Assembly: GCA_046351595.1 (NCBI GenBank)
Contig: JAXLYE010000004.1
Span: 372,001 to 436,000 of the forward strand
DNA: 64,000 nt
Direction: 5' to 3'
Origin: JAXLYE01 sp046351595
GTDB lineage: Bacteria; Myxococcota_A; Polyangia; Palsa-1104; JAEUJZ01
Both the position numbers and the translations under genes were made by a program. Below, piece after piece: positions 37,121-45,455 of the stretch. The stretch's first letter is position 1. Each line of letters starts with the position of its first letter. Below the pieces are notes generated by a model, which was not told the origin of the DNA, did not search any database, and was given only the letters and a program-made list of their open reading frames with translations.

Positions 37121-37928
37121 GTGTACCTCCGCGCGACGGCGGGCCGGCGATCCGCGGCGCCTGCGTCCTCGCGCATCGTGCCAGATCCTCGACCGTGAGG
37201 ACCGGCGTGCCCGGCGCCGCCCACTCGCCGGCCTGCAGGTTCTGCTCGATGATGAGCCCTTCGGACGGGCTGCGCACCTCGGTGAGCTGCAGCTGCACGC
37301 GCGCCAGATCGAGCGCGGCCTGGCTCGCGTGCAGCGCCGCTCGCGCCGTGCTCACCGCCGCGTGCGCGGCGCCGATCCGCCCGCGGCTGACCGAGCGGCT
37401 CGCGCCCCTGGCCTGCAGCGTCGCCTGCGCGCTCAGGTAGCGCGCCCGCGCCGGGTCGAACTCCGAGGTCGGGGCGGCGCCGGAGTGCGTGAGGTGCTCG
37501 GTGCGCTCGAGGTGGATGCGCGCGTCCTCCAGCTCGGCCTGCGCGCGGGCGATGTCGGCCTCGGCGCCGCGCAGCGTCGGCGCTACCGCCTGGGCGTTGC
37601 GCTCGGCTTCGCGCAGCGCGTCGGCGGCGCGCTCGACGTTGGCCTCGGCCTCCTTCACCACGGCGGCGCGCTCGCGCGACTCGAGCCGCGCCAGGAGCTG
37701 CCCGCGGCTGACGCGCGTGCCCTCGCTCGCCTTGAGCTCGACGATCTGGCCGCTCACCGAGACGCTGACCGCGGCGACCGGCGCGTCGAGGAATCCGATG
37801 TACACCGCGTCGCTCCGCGGGCTGCACGCGGCGAAAAGGAGCGCGCCGAGCGCGAGCCCAAGGAGGCGGGCGCCGCGCGGAGAAGAGGCCCTCGCGCGGC
37901 GAGCGCTCTGCGGGAGGGACTGGCTCAT
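37117..37928 (-). pseudogene. Truncated HlyD-type adaptor joined to a remnant ABC ATPase end
   Basis: Residues 1-250 are a normal membrane-fusion protein start: lipobox LLFAAC, the first lipoyl half (SVSGQIVELKASEGTRVSRG), a long coiled coil (about 85-215) and the second lipoyl half (EVRSPSEGLIIEQNLQAGEW) up to VLTVEDLA at 37179. The beta-barrel and membrane-proximal domains that should follow are absent. The next 58 bp, in another frame, encode MREDAGAADRRPAVARRYT and a stop overlapping the permease start as ATGA, which is how an ATPase gene would normally end. I infer a deletion that removed the adaptor's 3' part and nearly all of the ATPase. The adaptor frame itself reads on without a stop for a long way, antisense to nothing real, so any product would carry a nonsense tail. 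Confidence 0.65.
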
Positions 37929-37971
37929 GGCTGCCTCGCGAGCGGGACCTAGGTGGGCTCGTCGTCGCGGA

Positions 37972-38880
37972 TCAAGGGCGGGGACCTGCGCGGCGCGAGC
38001 GCCGCTGCGGATCGAGCAGGACCCCCATCGCCATCGTGACCGAGAAGATCAGCAGCAGCGGCAGCCACGTCGCGGTGAAGCTGCGCAGGATCGTCTGGTA
38101 CGGCAAAAGCGCCAGCGCCAGCGGCTCGAGCCCGGGCAGGCTGCGCTCGACGAGCCCGAACAGGACGCCGAGGTTGAGGATGCCGGCCAGGCCGGTGAAG
38201 AAGCCCGCCGTGGTGAGCGGCGAGGTCGAGCCGGAGCGCTTGAAGTACAGCGCCGAGGTCGCGCCGAACACCGCGAGCACGAGCAGCGCGTTCAGCGCCA
38301 GCGCCCAGCTGAGCGGCAGCTTGACCAGGAAGAAGGCCATCGCGGCCGCGCACAGCAGCCAGGCGAGCGCGCCGGACAGGAACAGCACGCCGTAGTGCGG
38401 TCGTCGGTTGCGCGCGGTGCGCGGGTACGTGCCGATGGCGCGCCGCCACGCCGCGTGCGTGCTGTGCACGGCGCCGGCGTTCGGCAGGAACATGAACGGG
38501 CACTCGCCCGCGATCACCTCCATGCCGTGCTCGCGGCAGAACGCGACGCCCTCCGCGCTGACCGCGCCGCGACCGGCCGCGCGGTGCATCCACACGCGCG
38601 GCACGTGCGCCTCCGAGCAGTCGCGCACCACCTGCCGCGTCACCTCCGGGGGCGTCATCAGGATCGCGCCGTCGAGCGCGCCGGGGACGTCCTGCACGCG
38701 CGGATAGGCCGGGACGTCCTCGACGGAGGTGACGCCGGGGCGCACCGGGACCATGTCGTAGCCGCGGTCGCGCAGCTCGCGGAAGAGCATGCGGCTGAAG
38801 TCCTCCGGGTGCGAAGAGACGCCCACGAGCGCGATGCGCTTGCCTTCCAGGAACCGTTCGATGGTTTCAAGGTCCGTCAT
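37972..38880 (-). CDS. CoA-binding domain fused to a membrane domain
   Basis: 302 residues from ATG 38880 (GTG 38886 also possible). Residues 1-130 are a CoA_binding_2/YccU-like Rossmann domain: RIALVGVSSHPEDFSRMLFR, GYDMVPVRPGVTSVEDVPAY and GECPFMFLP are typical. These proteins normally stop near residue 140. Here the chain goes on with four to five transmembrane segments (LSGALAWLLCAAAMAFFLV, WALALNALLVLAVFGATSAL, TTAGFFTGLAGILNLGVLFG, TWLPLLLIFSVTMAMGVLL). The codon usage is even across the join, so it looks like a genuine fusion. It may couple acyl-CoA or nucleotide state to the membrane; no function is established. Confidence 0.8.
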   Translation of the reverse strand: MTDLETIERFLEGKRIALVGVSSHPEDFSRMLFRELRDRGYDMVPVRPGVTSVEDVPAYPRVQDVPGALDGAILMTPPEVTRQVVRDCSEAHVPRVWMHRAAGRGAVSAEGVAFCREHGMEVIAGECPFMFLPNAGAVHSTHAAWRRAIGTYPRTARNRRPHYGVLFLSGALAWLLCAAAMAFFLVKLPLSWALALNALLVLAVFGATSALYFKRSGSTSPLTTAGFFTGLAGILNLGVLFGLVERSLPGLEPLALALLPYQTILRSFTATWLPLLLIFSVTMAMGVLLDPQRRSRRAGPRP

Positions 38881-39058
38881 GCTCACAGCGTGTACGCAAG
38901 ACCCGTGCTCAGGGCGGCGTGCCGTCGAGCTCTGGGCGGACGAACCGCCGCATCAAAGCAGCCAAAAGGCGCGCCGCGCCGGACCGGGCGCAGGCGCGGC
39001 GCAGCCTCGGCAGGCGGGGCGCGGCCTCGGGCAGGCGGCTGCTCCGGGGCCGGCTCAG

Positions 39059-39120
39059 CGGCGTTTCATAGGGCCCGATGTTTCCCTTTTGAAACGCCGT
39101 GCGAACGGATGGAAACATCG
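39059..39120. repeat. Two interlocked inverted repeats
   Basis: CGGCGTTTC (39059-39067) pairs with GAAACGCCG (39091-39099), and CGATGTTTCC (39076-39085) pairs with GGAAACATCG (39111-39120). The order A-B-A'-B' is that of an H-type pseudoknot or of overlapping operator sites. It lies directly after the ABC-F stop codon. Confidence 0.6.
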
Positions 39121-39121
39121 C

Positions 39122-40636
39122 TCACGCGTGCACATCGAGCGCGCCTTCAGACAGGCTCCACGTCCGCGTGGTGAGCCGCTGGGCCAGCAGCGGATCGTGG
39201 CAGACCAATAGCAGCGCGCCGGGGTAGTCCGCGAGCGCCGCCTCCAGCCGCTCGATCGACGGCAGGTCGAGGTGGTTGCTCGGCTCGTCGAGGATCAGCA
39301 GCCACGCGTGCCGGGCCAGCGCCAGGGCCAGGGCCAGCTTGCGCGCCTCGCCGCACGAGGGCTGGCTGCTCGCCAGGACCTGATCGGGATCCACGCCCAG
39401 CGCGGCCAGGAGCGACAGCGTGCGGCCGCGCAGCTCGGCGGGCTGGGCGCGGACCTCGGCGAGCACCTCGCGGCTGGCCTCGGCCGACAGATCTTGAGGC
39501 AGGTACAGCACGCGCTCGCGCGGCAGCGTGCACGCCTGCAGGAGCGCGCCAAGGAGCGTGGTCTTGCCCGCTCCGTTGCGCCCGCGCAGGTGCACACGAT
39601 CGCCGCGCTGCAGCGCCACGCGGACGTCCCTCGCGAGCACCCGCTCGCCGGCGCGCAGCTCGTCGAGCGCCAGCGACACGAGGAGCGGCCGCTGCGGCGG
39701 CGACCAGCCGACAAAGAGCGAGCGCCCCGGCGCCTTGGGGACCTTGGCGAGGGCGCTGAGCTCGGCGCTCGCGCGGGCGAGCTCGCTGTGGTGGGCGGAG
39801 ACGCGCTGCCCGGCGCGCGCCTGCGCCCACTCGGCCAGGGTCGCCGCGCCGAGCGTGCGCGCATCGCTGTCGTACCTGTTCTTCATGCGCACGCGCGTCG
39901 AGCGGCCGTGCGTCGCGGCGTCCTGATCGCGGCGGGCCGCGACGATCCGGCGCTCGGCCGCGCGTACGCGATCGCGGGCCGCCTCGCGCCGCTCAAGCTG
40001 CGCGGTGTCCTCGGACTCCCAGACCGTGCGCGCCTGCGAGTAGGGCAGGTGCACCAGGTCGAGCGCGCCCGCGCGCAGCCGCAGCGTGCCGCAGGTCAGC
40101 CCGTCGAGCAGCTCGCGATCGTGGGACACGACCAGGGCGGTGCCGCGGAACTCGCGCAGCGCGGCCAGAAGGAGTTCGCGCGCCTCGGCGTCCAGGTGGT
40201 TTGACGGCTCGTCGAGCAGCAGCACGTCCGGCTCCGCGTACAGCGCGGCGCCGACCTGCCAGCGCTTGCGCTCCCCCGGAGACAGCGTCGCCCAGCGCTC
40301 GAGATCGGCGTCGCCCAGGCCGAGGCGCGTGCGCAGCCGGTGCGCCTTCCGGTCCTGCCCGTGCCGCAGCGCCGCCGCGCCTTCGGGCACCTCATCGACG
40401 GACTGCGCGCACAGGACCACGCCGGCGCCCGCGGGCTCGACGCAGAGGCTGCCCCGGGTCGGCTGCAGCTCGCCCAGGATCAGGCGCAAGAGCGTCGTCT
40501 TGCCGACGCCGTTGGCGCCGACCAGGCCCCAGAACCCGGGGCCCTCGGGGATGTGGAAAGAGACTTCTTCAAGCAGCGGCACGGCGTCGGCATGAGCGAA
40601 CGCCAGGCGCACCGCACGGATCGCAGGTGCAGACAT
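39122..40636 (-). CDS. ABC-F family ATPase
   Basis: 504 residues with two nucleotide-binding domains and no transmembrane part. NBD1: Walker A GANGVGKTT, signature LSPGERKR, Walker B VLLLDEPSNHLD. NBD2: GRNGAGKTT, a degenerate signature (PSCGEARK where LSGGE is usual) and LLILDEPSNHLD. A long charged linker (about 205-300) joins them. ABC-F proteins act on the ribosome, as translation factors or to protect it from antibiotics. The short length and missing tower-type arm point to a protection or orphan class rather than EttA. A short leader of about 100 bp precedes the gene; I could not establish an attenuator there. Confidence 0.9.
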   Translation of the reverse strand: MSAPAIRAVRLAFAHADAVPLLEEVSFHIPEGPGFWGLVGANGVGKTTLLRLILGELQPTRGSLCVEPAGAGVVLCAQSVDEVPEGAAALRHGQDRKAHRLRTRLGLGDADLERWATLSPGERKRWQVGAALYAEPDVLLLDEPSNHLDAEARELLLAALREFRGTALVVSHDRELLDGLTCGTLRLRAGALDLVHLPYSQARTVWESEDTAQLERREAARDRVRAAERRIVAARRDQDAATHGRSTRVRMKNRYDSDARTLGAATLAEWAQARAGQRVSAHHSELARASAELSALAKVPKAPGRSLFVGWSPPQRPLLVSLALDELRAGERVLARDVRVALQRGDRVHLRGRNGAGKTTLLGALLQACTLPRERVLYLPQDLSAEASREVLAEVRAQPAELRGRTLSLLAALGVDPDQVLASSQPSCGEARKLALALALARHAWLLILDEPSNHLDLPSIERLEAALADYPGALLLVCHDPLLAQRLTTRTWSLSEGALDVHA

Positions 40637-40862
40637 GGAAACCCCTGTCTAAAAGGAGAGACCGAAGGGACGGTTCTTCTGTTAAGCGGGGATCGCCATG
40701 CGGTGCGGCGCGCTCGCCGCGCTCCAGTTCTAGCACATCACGGCGTGAGCGCGACAGCCGGCGCGCACCGGACGTCGTCGCGGCTGCCCCGGCACGCGCT
40801 CGCGCCGACGCAGAGCACGCGGGCGGGGCGCTGCCCGGCTGCGTGCTGGCGGAGCGAAGGGG

Positions 40863-41936
40863 TTAGCGCTGCGCCGGTGCCGGCTGGTTGCGCCGCTTCC
40901 AGATGACGGCGTCGACGATGTAGTGGTGGAACGTGAGGGACAGGCCGATGGTGATGGCGGCAGGGACGGCCGTCCCGATGAGCAGCTCGTCGAGCCGCAG
41001 GCCGAGCAGCGGCAGCAGGTAATACAGCGGCAGGGCGAGCAGCACCGAGGTCAGGAAGTACAGCGCCGCGCGACGGGCGCCGGGCTGCGAGAGCCACGAC
41101 AGGGCGCGCGTCTCGGGGTCCAGCCCGGAGGCGAAGCGGCGGCGGTTGTACAGCCACACGAACACGATGTACTGCACGTTGTGCCAGACGTTGACCAGGA
41201 GCCAGCCCGAGCACAGCTCGTCGATCAGGAGGTAACCGGCGAGGTAGACCAGCAGGTGCGACAGCATGTACAGCGTGTGCCCGATCGCGAGCTGGCCGCG
41301 GCGATAGGCGGCGATCCGCGTGAGGATCCAGTACAGCCAGAGCGCGGCGCTCAGGTCGCCGGCGACGACGACGCTCAGGCGCGGCACCGGCGGCAGCCAG
41401 AACGGCTGGAACAGGAACTCATCGGGGCGCTGCAGGCAGCGGTGGAGCAGCCCCCACACCGGGACGGACCACATCGTCACTTCCGAGAGCCGGACGGAGT
41501 CCCACGGGAGCCCGCCGGCGCGGTGGCGATACTGCTGCGCGAGGCCCCAGCTCTGGCGGACGGTGTGGTGGAGCTGGGCGAGGAAGTACAGCGCATAGAG
41601 CCCGCTGAGTCCGTAGGTCTTGCCGACGGCGAACAGAGCCAGAAGCACGAGCGGCGGCACGTAGAGCGTGAGGCGGCGGAAGCGCGCGCGATCCGCAGGG
41701 TGCCCGACCAGCCTCGTATAGGTGGCCACCAGGTGCTCGTACCCGAACAGCCAGGTGTGCACGGTCAGCATCGGCCAGAACAGCGCCGACGACAGCACCG
41801 TGGCGCCGGCCATCGCGCACGCCAGAAGGGCGATGCCGAGGATGAAGGCGAGATCAAAAGCAGGATCCTTGAGCCACGCCGGCACGGCGCCCGGAGCAGC
41901 GCCCGCGACGGCAACGGCGGGGACGGAAGCGCGCAT
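40863..41936 (-). CDS. Polytopic histidine-rich membrane protein, unknown function
   Basis: 357 residues, about nine transmembrane segments. Histidines recur in or beside helices: VHTWLFGYEHLVATYTRLVG, AQLHHTVRQSWGLAQQYRH, VNVWHNVQYIVFVWLYN and FHHYIVDAVIWKRRN. This pattern resembles membrane di-iron or haem proteins of the desaturase or Brp/Blh type, but spacing matches none that I can name, so no function is assigned. The C-terminal FHHYxxDxxIWKxR is its most distinctive signature. Codon use is like the neighbours. It is followed on the same strand by nothing before the ABC-F gene (226-bp gap). Confidence 0.75.
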   Translation of the reverse strand: MRASVPAVAVAGAAPGAVPAWLKDPAFDLAFILGIALLACAMAGATVLSSALFWPMLTVHTWLFGYEHLVATYTRLVGHPADRARFRRLTLYVPPLVLLALFAVGKTYGLSGLYALYFLAQLHHTVRQSWGLAQQYRHRAGGLPWDSVRLSEVTMWSVPVWGLLHRCLQRPDEFLFQPFWLPPVPRLSVVVAGDLSAALWLYWILTRIAAYRRGQLAIGHTLYMLSHLLVYLAGYLLIDELCSGWLLVNVWHNVQYIVFVWLYNRRRFASGLDPETRALSWLSQPGARRAALYFLTSVLLALPLYYLLPLLGLRLDELLIGTAVPAAITIGLSLTFHHYIVDAVIWKRRNQPAPAQR

Positions 41937-41999
41937 CTCTACCTGGGTCTGCAGCGGCTGGTGAGACTACGTTCGAGCACGCGGGCGCGCGGCGGTCGA

Positions 42000-42302
42000 T
42001 CAGGTCACGGCGCCGGGCGGAAGGCGGGGCCGCGGCGGGGCCTGGCAGACGCTGTTGTCACCGACCTTGGTACAGGTGTGGTGCCTCTGACACTCGTCCG
42101 AGGTCTTGCACGCCTCTCCTTCCTTCTTCCGGTTCGGATCGTTCGGCGGCGGCGGCCCCTCCTTCGCGGACTGCGCCGACGGCCCGTTCACGCCCGCGAT
42201 CGCGCCGGCGTGCACCGGCGAGGCGTGCGAGGCCGTCCCCACAAAGGCTCCGAGCACCAGGGCACCCGAGAAGATCGCAACAGCTCGCAAGGAACGAAGC
42301 AT
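42000..42302 (-). CDS. Small secreted cysteine-rich protein
   Basis: 100 residues with ATAGGAG at good distance before the ATG. Signal peptide LRAVAIFSGALVLGAFVGTA ending near ASHAS. A short Pro-rich linker precedes CKTSDECQRHHTC and VGDNSVCQAP, four cysteines in C-x6-C-x5-C spacing, as in small myxobacterial secreted proteins with a knotted Cys motif. The tail is Pro/Arg-rich. No function known. It sits alone between the membrane protein gene and a divergent nuclease. Confidence 0.7.
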   Translation of the reverse strand: MLRSLRAVAIFSGALVLGAFVGTASHASPVHAGAIAGVNGPSAQSAKEGPPPPNDPNRKKEGEACKTSDECQRHHTCTKVGDNSVCQAPPRPRLPPGAVT

Positions 42303-42735
42303 GTGAACTCCTATCGATGGTTCTTGGATCCGCGCTGTCGCCGGGTCCCCCAGGCGCGCCTGGCTCACCCGACGGCCCCCTGATTGTCGCCGCTGGCGGC
42401 GGCTGCGCGCCAAGAAAAACGGCGCCCGGCTCAGCCCCCGGAATTACCTTCGGATTGCGTGCGGTCGGCGCCTATGGAGGCGAGCGCGCCGGCTCCCTCC
42501 GCATCGCCGTGCGCGACCTCACGAGCCGCGAGCGCGGCGATGTCGTCCGCATCGATGGACCCGACGCGGCCGCGGCCCGACGCGGTTCCCGGGAGGCGCC
42601 TCTGCCGCGGAGGCGCGTTGTGCCCGGGGGCGGTTGTGCCCGGGGGGCGGTTGTGCCCGGGGGGCGGTTGTGCCCGGGGGGCGGTTGTGCCCGGGGGGCG
42701 GTTGTGCCCGGGGGGCGGTTGTGTAAGATGCCGCG
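42303..42735. other. 433-bp divergent intergenic region with a tandem array
   Basis: No convincing gene on either strand. The right end carries a 17-bp tandem repeat ending 18 bp before the nuclease start, so promoter elements for that gene must lie within or left of the array. Confidence 0.55.
42617..42717 (+). repeat. Six tandem 17-bp units (GTTGTGCCCGGGGGGCG)
   Basis: The first unit is 16 bp (one G fewer), then five perfect 17-bp units, then a partial GTTGTG. Each contains a G6 run next to CCC, a good slippage substrate and a potential G-quadruplex seed. The array lies immediately upstream of the nuclease gene start (42736). Confidence 0.95.
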
Positions 42736-43632
42736 ATGCCTGCCCTACGTCGCCGGAACCCCGGCTTGCTTCTTCCTCTTTTCGCGCTCCTTGCTCTCTT
42801 TACCGCGTGCTCCGCGGACACGCAGGACCTGGCCGATCTGGACACGCCCGAGCTGCCGGATGCGGCCGAGGTCGATGCCGCCCGTCGCCCCGACCTCGCG
42901 CTGCCCGACGGCGCCGCGCCGGACCTCGGCACCGACGACGCGTGCCCCGGCGCGGTGGGCAAGTCCGGCCGCGACCTGTTCATGGCGCTCAGCGCCTGCG
43001 TCAGCGGCCACACGTCGCTGAGCTACAACGCGGCGCGGGACGCGATGTTCCTTTTGTTCAGCGACCCCGCGAACAACAACAGCGTCGAGTGCATCTACAC
43101 CGGCCGCAAGGCGCCGCAGGTGACGGACCGCGCCAGCGCCAACAGCAACAACCTGAACACCGAGCACAGCTGGCCGCAGAGCCTGGGCGCCGCGGGCGTC
43201 GCGATGACGGACATGCACCACCTGTTCCCGACCGACATCACCGCCAACAGCAAGCGCGGGAACTATCCCTTCGGGCTGGTGCAGACCGCGACCTGGACCG
43301 GGCCCGATCCCGACGGGCACGGCCCCAGCCGGCTGGGTACCCGCGCGGACGGCAAGACGGTCTTCGAGCCGCGCAATCCGGTGAAGGGCGACCTGGCGCG
43401 GGCGCTGATCTACTTCTACACGCGCTACGCCGCCGAGAAGCCGTCCGGGTTCTCGACGAGCAACCTGCGGATCGAGGCGGAGGTCCTGAGCAAGTGGAAC
43501 GAGATGGATCCTCCCGATGCCGCGGAGCGGTCGCACAACGAGGCCATCTTCCGCCTCCAGAAGAACCGCAACCCGTACATCGATCACCCCGAGTACGTCG
43601 CGCGCCTGGGCGACCTGCTGATGCTGCCCTAG
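42736..43632 (+). CDS. Endonuclease I family secreted nuclease (lipoprotein)
   Basis: 298 residues. Signal peptide LLLPLFALLALFTAC with a lipobox; then an Asp/Pro-rich linker to about residue 70. The nuclease core has NLNTEHSWPQSLG, AMTDMHHLFPTDITANSKRG and NYPFG, the beta-beta-alpha-metal (HNH-like) signature of Vvn/EndA-type endonuclease I, followed by FEPRNPVKGDLARALIYFYT and WNEMDPPDAAERSHNEAIF. Such enzymes cleave DNA and RNA without sequence preference outside the cell, for nutrient use or predation. An ATG at 42728 is in another frame. The gene sits between two tandem arrays. Confidence 0.9.
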   Translation: MPALRRRNPGLLLPLFALLALFTACSADTQDLADLDTPELPDAAEVDAARRPDLALPDGAAPDLGTDDACPGAVGKSGRDLFMALSACVSGHTSLSYNAARDAMFLLFSDPANNNSVECIYTGRKAPQVTDRASANSNNLNTEHSWPQSLGAAGVAMTDMHHLFPTDITANSKRGNYPFGLVQTATWTGPDPDGHGPSRLGTRADGKTVFEPRNPVKGDLARALIYFYTRYAAEKPSGFSTSNLRIEAEVLSKWNEMDPPDAAERSHNEAIFRLQKNRNPYIDHPEYVARLGDLLMLP

Positions 43633-44148
43633 GCGCGCCCGTCAGCGCCCAGCGCTGCCAGAGCACAGCCAGAGCACAGCCAGAGCACAGCCCGATCGCT
43701 TTCAGATCGCTTTCAGATCGCTTTCAGATCGCGTCCAAATCGTTGCCAAGTCGCTGCCGATCGCTGCCAGATCGCTGCCAGATCGCTGCCAGATCGCTGC
43801 CAGATCGCTGCCAGATCGTTGCCCGATCGTTGCCCGATCGTTTCCAGATCGCGCGGGGCCTGGACGTTGCCGATTGGCAACGTCGGACCGGGGTGCGGCA
43901 AGAACCGTGTGTCTTCGGCCTCTTGGCGCGGGGCTGTTCCTTTGGCGGCGGTCATGTGGCATGTTTCTCCCGGGTCGACGCGGGGGCCGCACAGCGTCGC
44001 AGCCTGTAGGCAAGAGCCGGAGTATCGCAGCGCCAGCACCTCTGCAGCGGTCCGCAGCGGGTGCGCCGATCGAACTTCCTCTCGCCCGTTCCTCGCTGAC
44101 CTTGGGATCTGCCGTCAGCGCCCGGGCGAGACGTATTGGAGAAACCAG
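43633..44148. other. 516-bp intergenic region with 11-bp arrays
   Basis: Apart from the arrays no gene is supported. Frames on both strands stay open across the array only because 11-bp repeats give an 11-residue periodic peptide in every frame; these are artefacts. Confidence 0.7.
43659..43846 (+). repeat. 11-bp periodic arrays (CAGAGCACAGC x3, then GATCGCTGCCA-type x14)
   Basis: Three perfect CAGAGCACAGC units (43659-43691), two bases, then fourteen units of GATCGCTTTCA, GATCGCTGCCA, GATCGTTGCCC and variants (43694-43846); all are 11 bp except one of 10. Nearly every unit carries GATCG. An 11-bp step is about one helical turn, so all sites face the same side of the DNA. Confidence 0.93.
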
Positions 44149-45426
44149 ATGAGACTCGCGCGCTTAGCTTCCGCCCTTGTTGCTCTCTGTGCCTGCGGCC
44201 CGGCCGCGCTTACGCCTTCGGACCAGGTCGAGCAGGCCTCCCACCGGGTCGCCTCCGTCGAGGTCCCCGTCGGTCCCGTGGCGGTGCCGGAGCTGCCGGC
44301 GGCCGACTCGGCGCTCGCCGCGGGCCAGATCCTCTGTGACTCCTTCCAGGACTCCAACCAGGATCACGGGAGCGGCACGGCGGCCGCGGACACCTCGGAG
44401 CTGGCGGCGCGCTGCGCCGAGGCGGCGAACAGCGTCTACAGAGAGCTCCAGGTCCAGCTGGTCTCGCTCACCCAGCCGGGCACCGTCGAGCGCGGCCTCG
44501 CGTCCGTGGACGAGGACACGACGTTCCTGTTCCCGGACGGCTCGTACACGCAAGGGGCCAGCGCCTTCAAGGCGTCGCGCGCGAGCCTGTTCGGCACGAG
44601 CCCGGTGACCGCGATCCAGAACAAGTTCATCTACAAGCCGATCAGCCCGGACACCGTCCTCGTCATCGGCGATCCGAGCTACACCCTCGGCAGCGGCGCG
44701 ACGGTCGAGTCGGTGCAGTACCACGTCTACTCGCGCCGTCACAAGGGCGAGGGCTCGTGCCGCTCGCTCGCGGATCGGTCGGGCAAGGTCTGCTGGGGCG
44801 AGGTGGCTGGCCAGTGGGTCTACCGGCGGCCGTTCACCGGGACGTCGCAGCCGCACCCGATCAGCAGCGCGCGCTCGCAGATTCCGGAGTCTGCGAGCTA
44901 CCCGCTGACGCTGGAGCCGCAGCGGATCGTCTGCGACGGCTCCTTCCAGCGGCTCCGCGGCAGCGGGCTCACTTGTGAAGAGGTGGTCCGCGAGTTCTAC
45001 AAGGAGATCGAGTATCAGGTCCTCGCCCTGACCGATCCCAACACCACCAGCAGCGGGCTCGCGGCGCTCAACCAGGCGACGACGTTCGTGTACCCGACCG
45101 GCCTGGTCACCGAGGGCCTGACCGCGCTGCTCGGGAACCTCGGGAACCTGTTCGGCGAGAACTACGTCCCCGTGGGCATCCAGAACAAGTTCCTCTACAA
45201 GGGAATCGACTCCGACACCGTCCTGTTCATCGGCGACCCGATGTTCACGATGCGGAACCTCGCCACCGGCGGCACCAAGCAGGTCGAGTCGGTGCAGGTC
45301 AGCGTCTACCGGCGCAACGGCACGCCGCTCGGCAACTGCCGCTCGGCCACGAACCCGACCGGCGACGTCTGCTGGAATGAGCTGGCCGAGCAGTGGGTCT
45401 ACGGCCAGCCCCTGCTGGGGAATTAG
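44149..45426 (+). CDS. Lipoprotein with two copies of one domain
   Basis: 425 residues; ATG preceded by TTGGAG. A short signal peptide ends ALCAC, acceptable as lipobox. Two homologous halves (about 85-235 and about 275-425) share SVYRELQVQLVSLT / EFYKEIEYQVLALT, TTFLFPDGSYTQGASAF / TTFVYPTGLVTEGLTAL, IQNKFIYK / IQNKFLYK, VIGDPSYTL / FIGDPMFTM, and CRSL...VCWGE...QWVYRR / CRSA...VCWNE...QWVYGQ. Each half has the look of an NTF2/SnoaL-like cone with a disulphide, but I do not recognise a named family. No catalytic residue can be assigned. It is convergent with an AraC-type regulator gene, 29 bp apart. Confidence 0.75.
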   Translation: MRLARLASALVALCACGPAALTPSDQVEQASHRVASVEVPVGPVAVPELPAADSALAAGQILCDSFQDSNQDHGSGTAAADTSELAARCAEAANSVYRELQVQLVSLTQPGTVERGLASVDEDTTFLFPDGSYTQGASAFKASRASLFGTSPVTAIQNKFIYKPISPDTVLVIGDPSYTLGSGATVESVQYHVYSRRHKGEGSCRSLADRSGKVCWGEVAGQWVYRRPFTGTSQPHPISSARSQIPESASYPLTLEPQRIVCDGSFQRLRGSGLTCEEVVREFYKEIEYQVLALTDPNTTSSGLAALNQATTFVYPTGLVTEGLTALLGNLGNLFGENYVPVGIQNKFLYKGIDSDTVLFIGDPMFTMRNLATGGTKQVESVQVSVYRRNGTPLGNCRSATNPTGDVCWNELAEQWVYGQPLLGN

Positions 45427-45455
45427 TTAGACGGGCGCCGCGGCGCGGTCGCGGG

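Noticed and set aside
35100..37178. Continuation of the HlyD frame for about 690 codons
   Set aside because: It overlaps the intact permease gene out of frame, and nothing in it resembles an adaptor's membrane-proximal domain.
40637..40740. Possible five-codon leader ORF (MAIPA) and small hairpin upstream of the ABC-F gene
   Set aside because: No ribosome binding site or convincing pairing alternatives, so attenuation is not supported.
42384..44009. Plus-strand frame of 541 codons covering the 17-bp array and the nuclease gene
   Set aside because: Shadow of the nuclease; its start lies in non-coding DNA.
43702..44039. Minus-strand frames with a repeated 11-residue peptide across the 11-bp array
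   Set aside because: An 11-bp repeat makes an 11-residue periodic peptide in every frame; no signal or start supports a gene.
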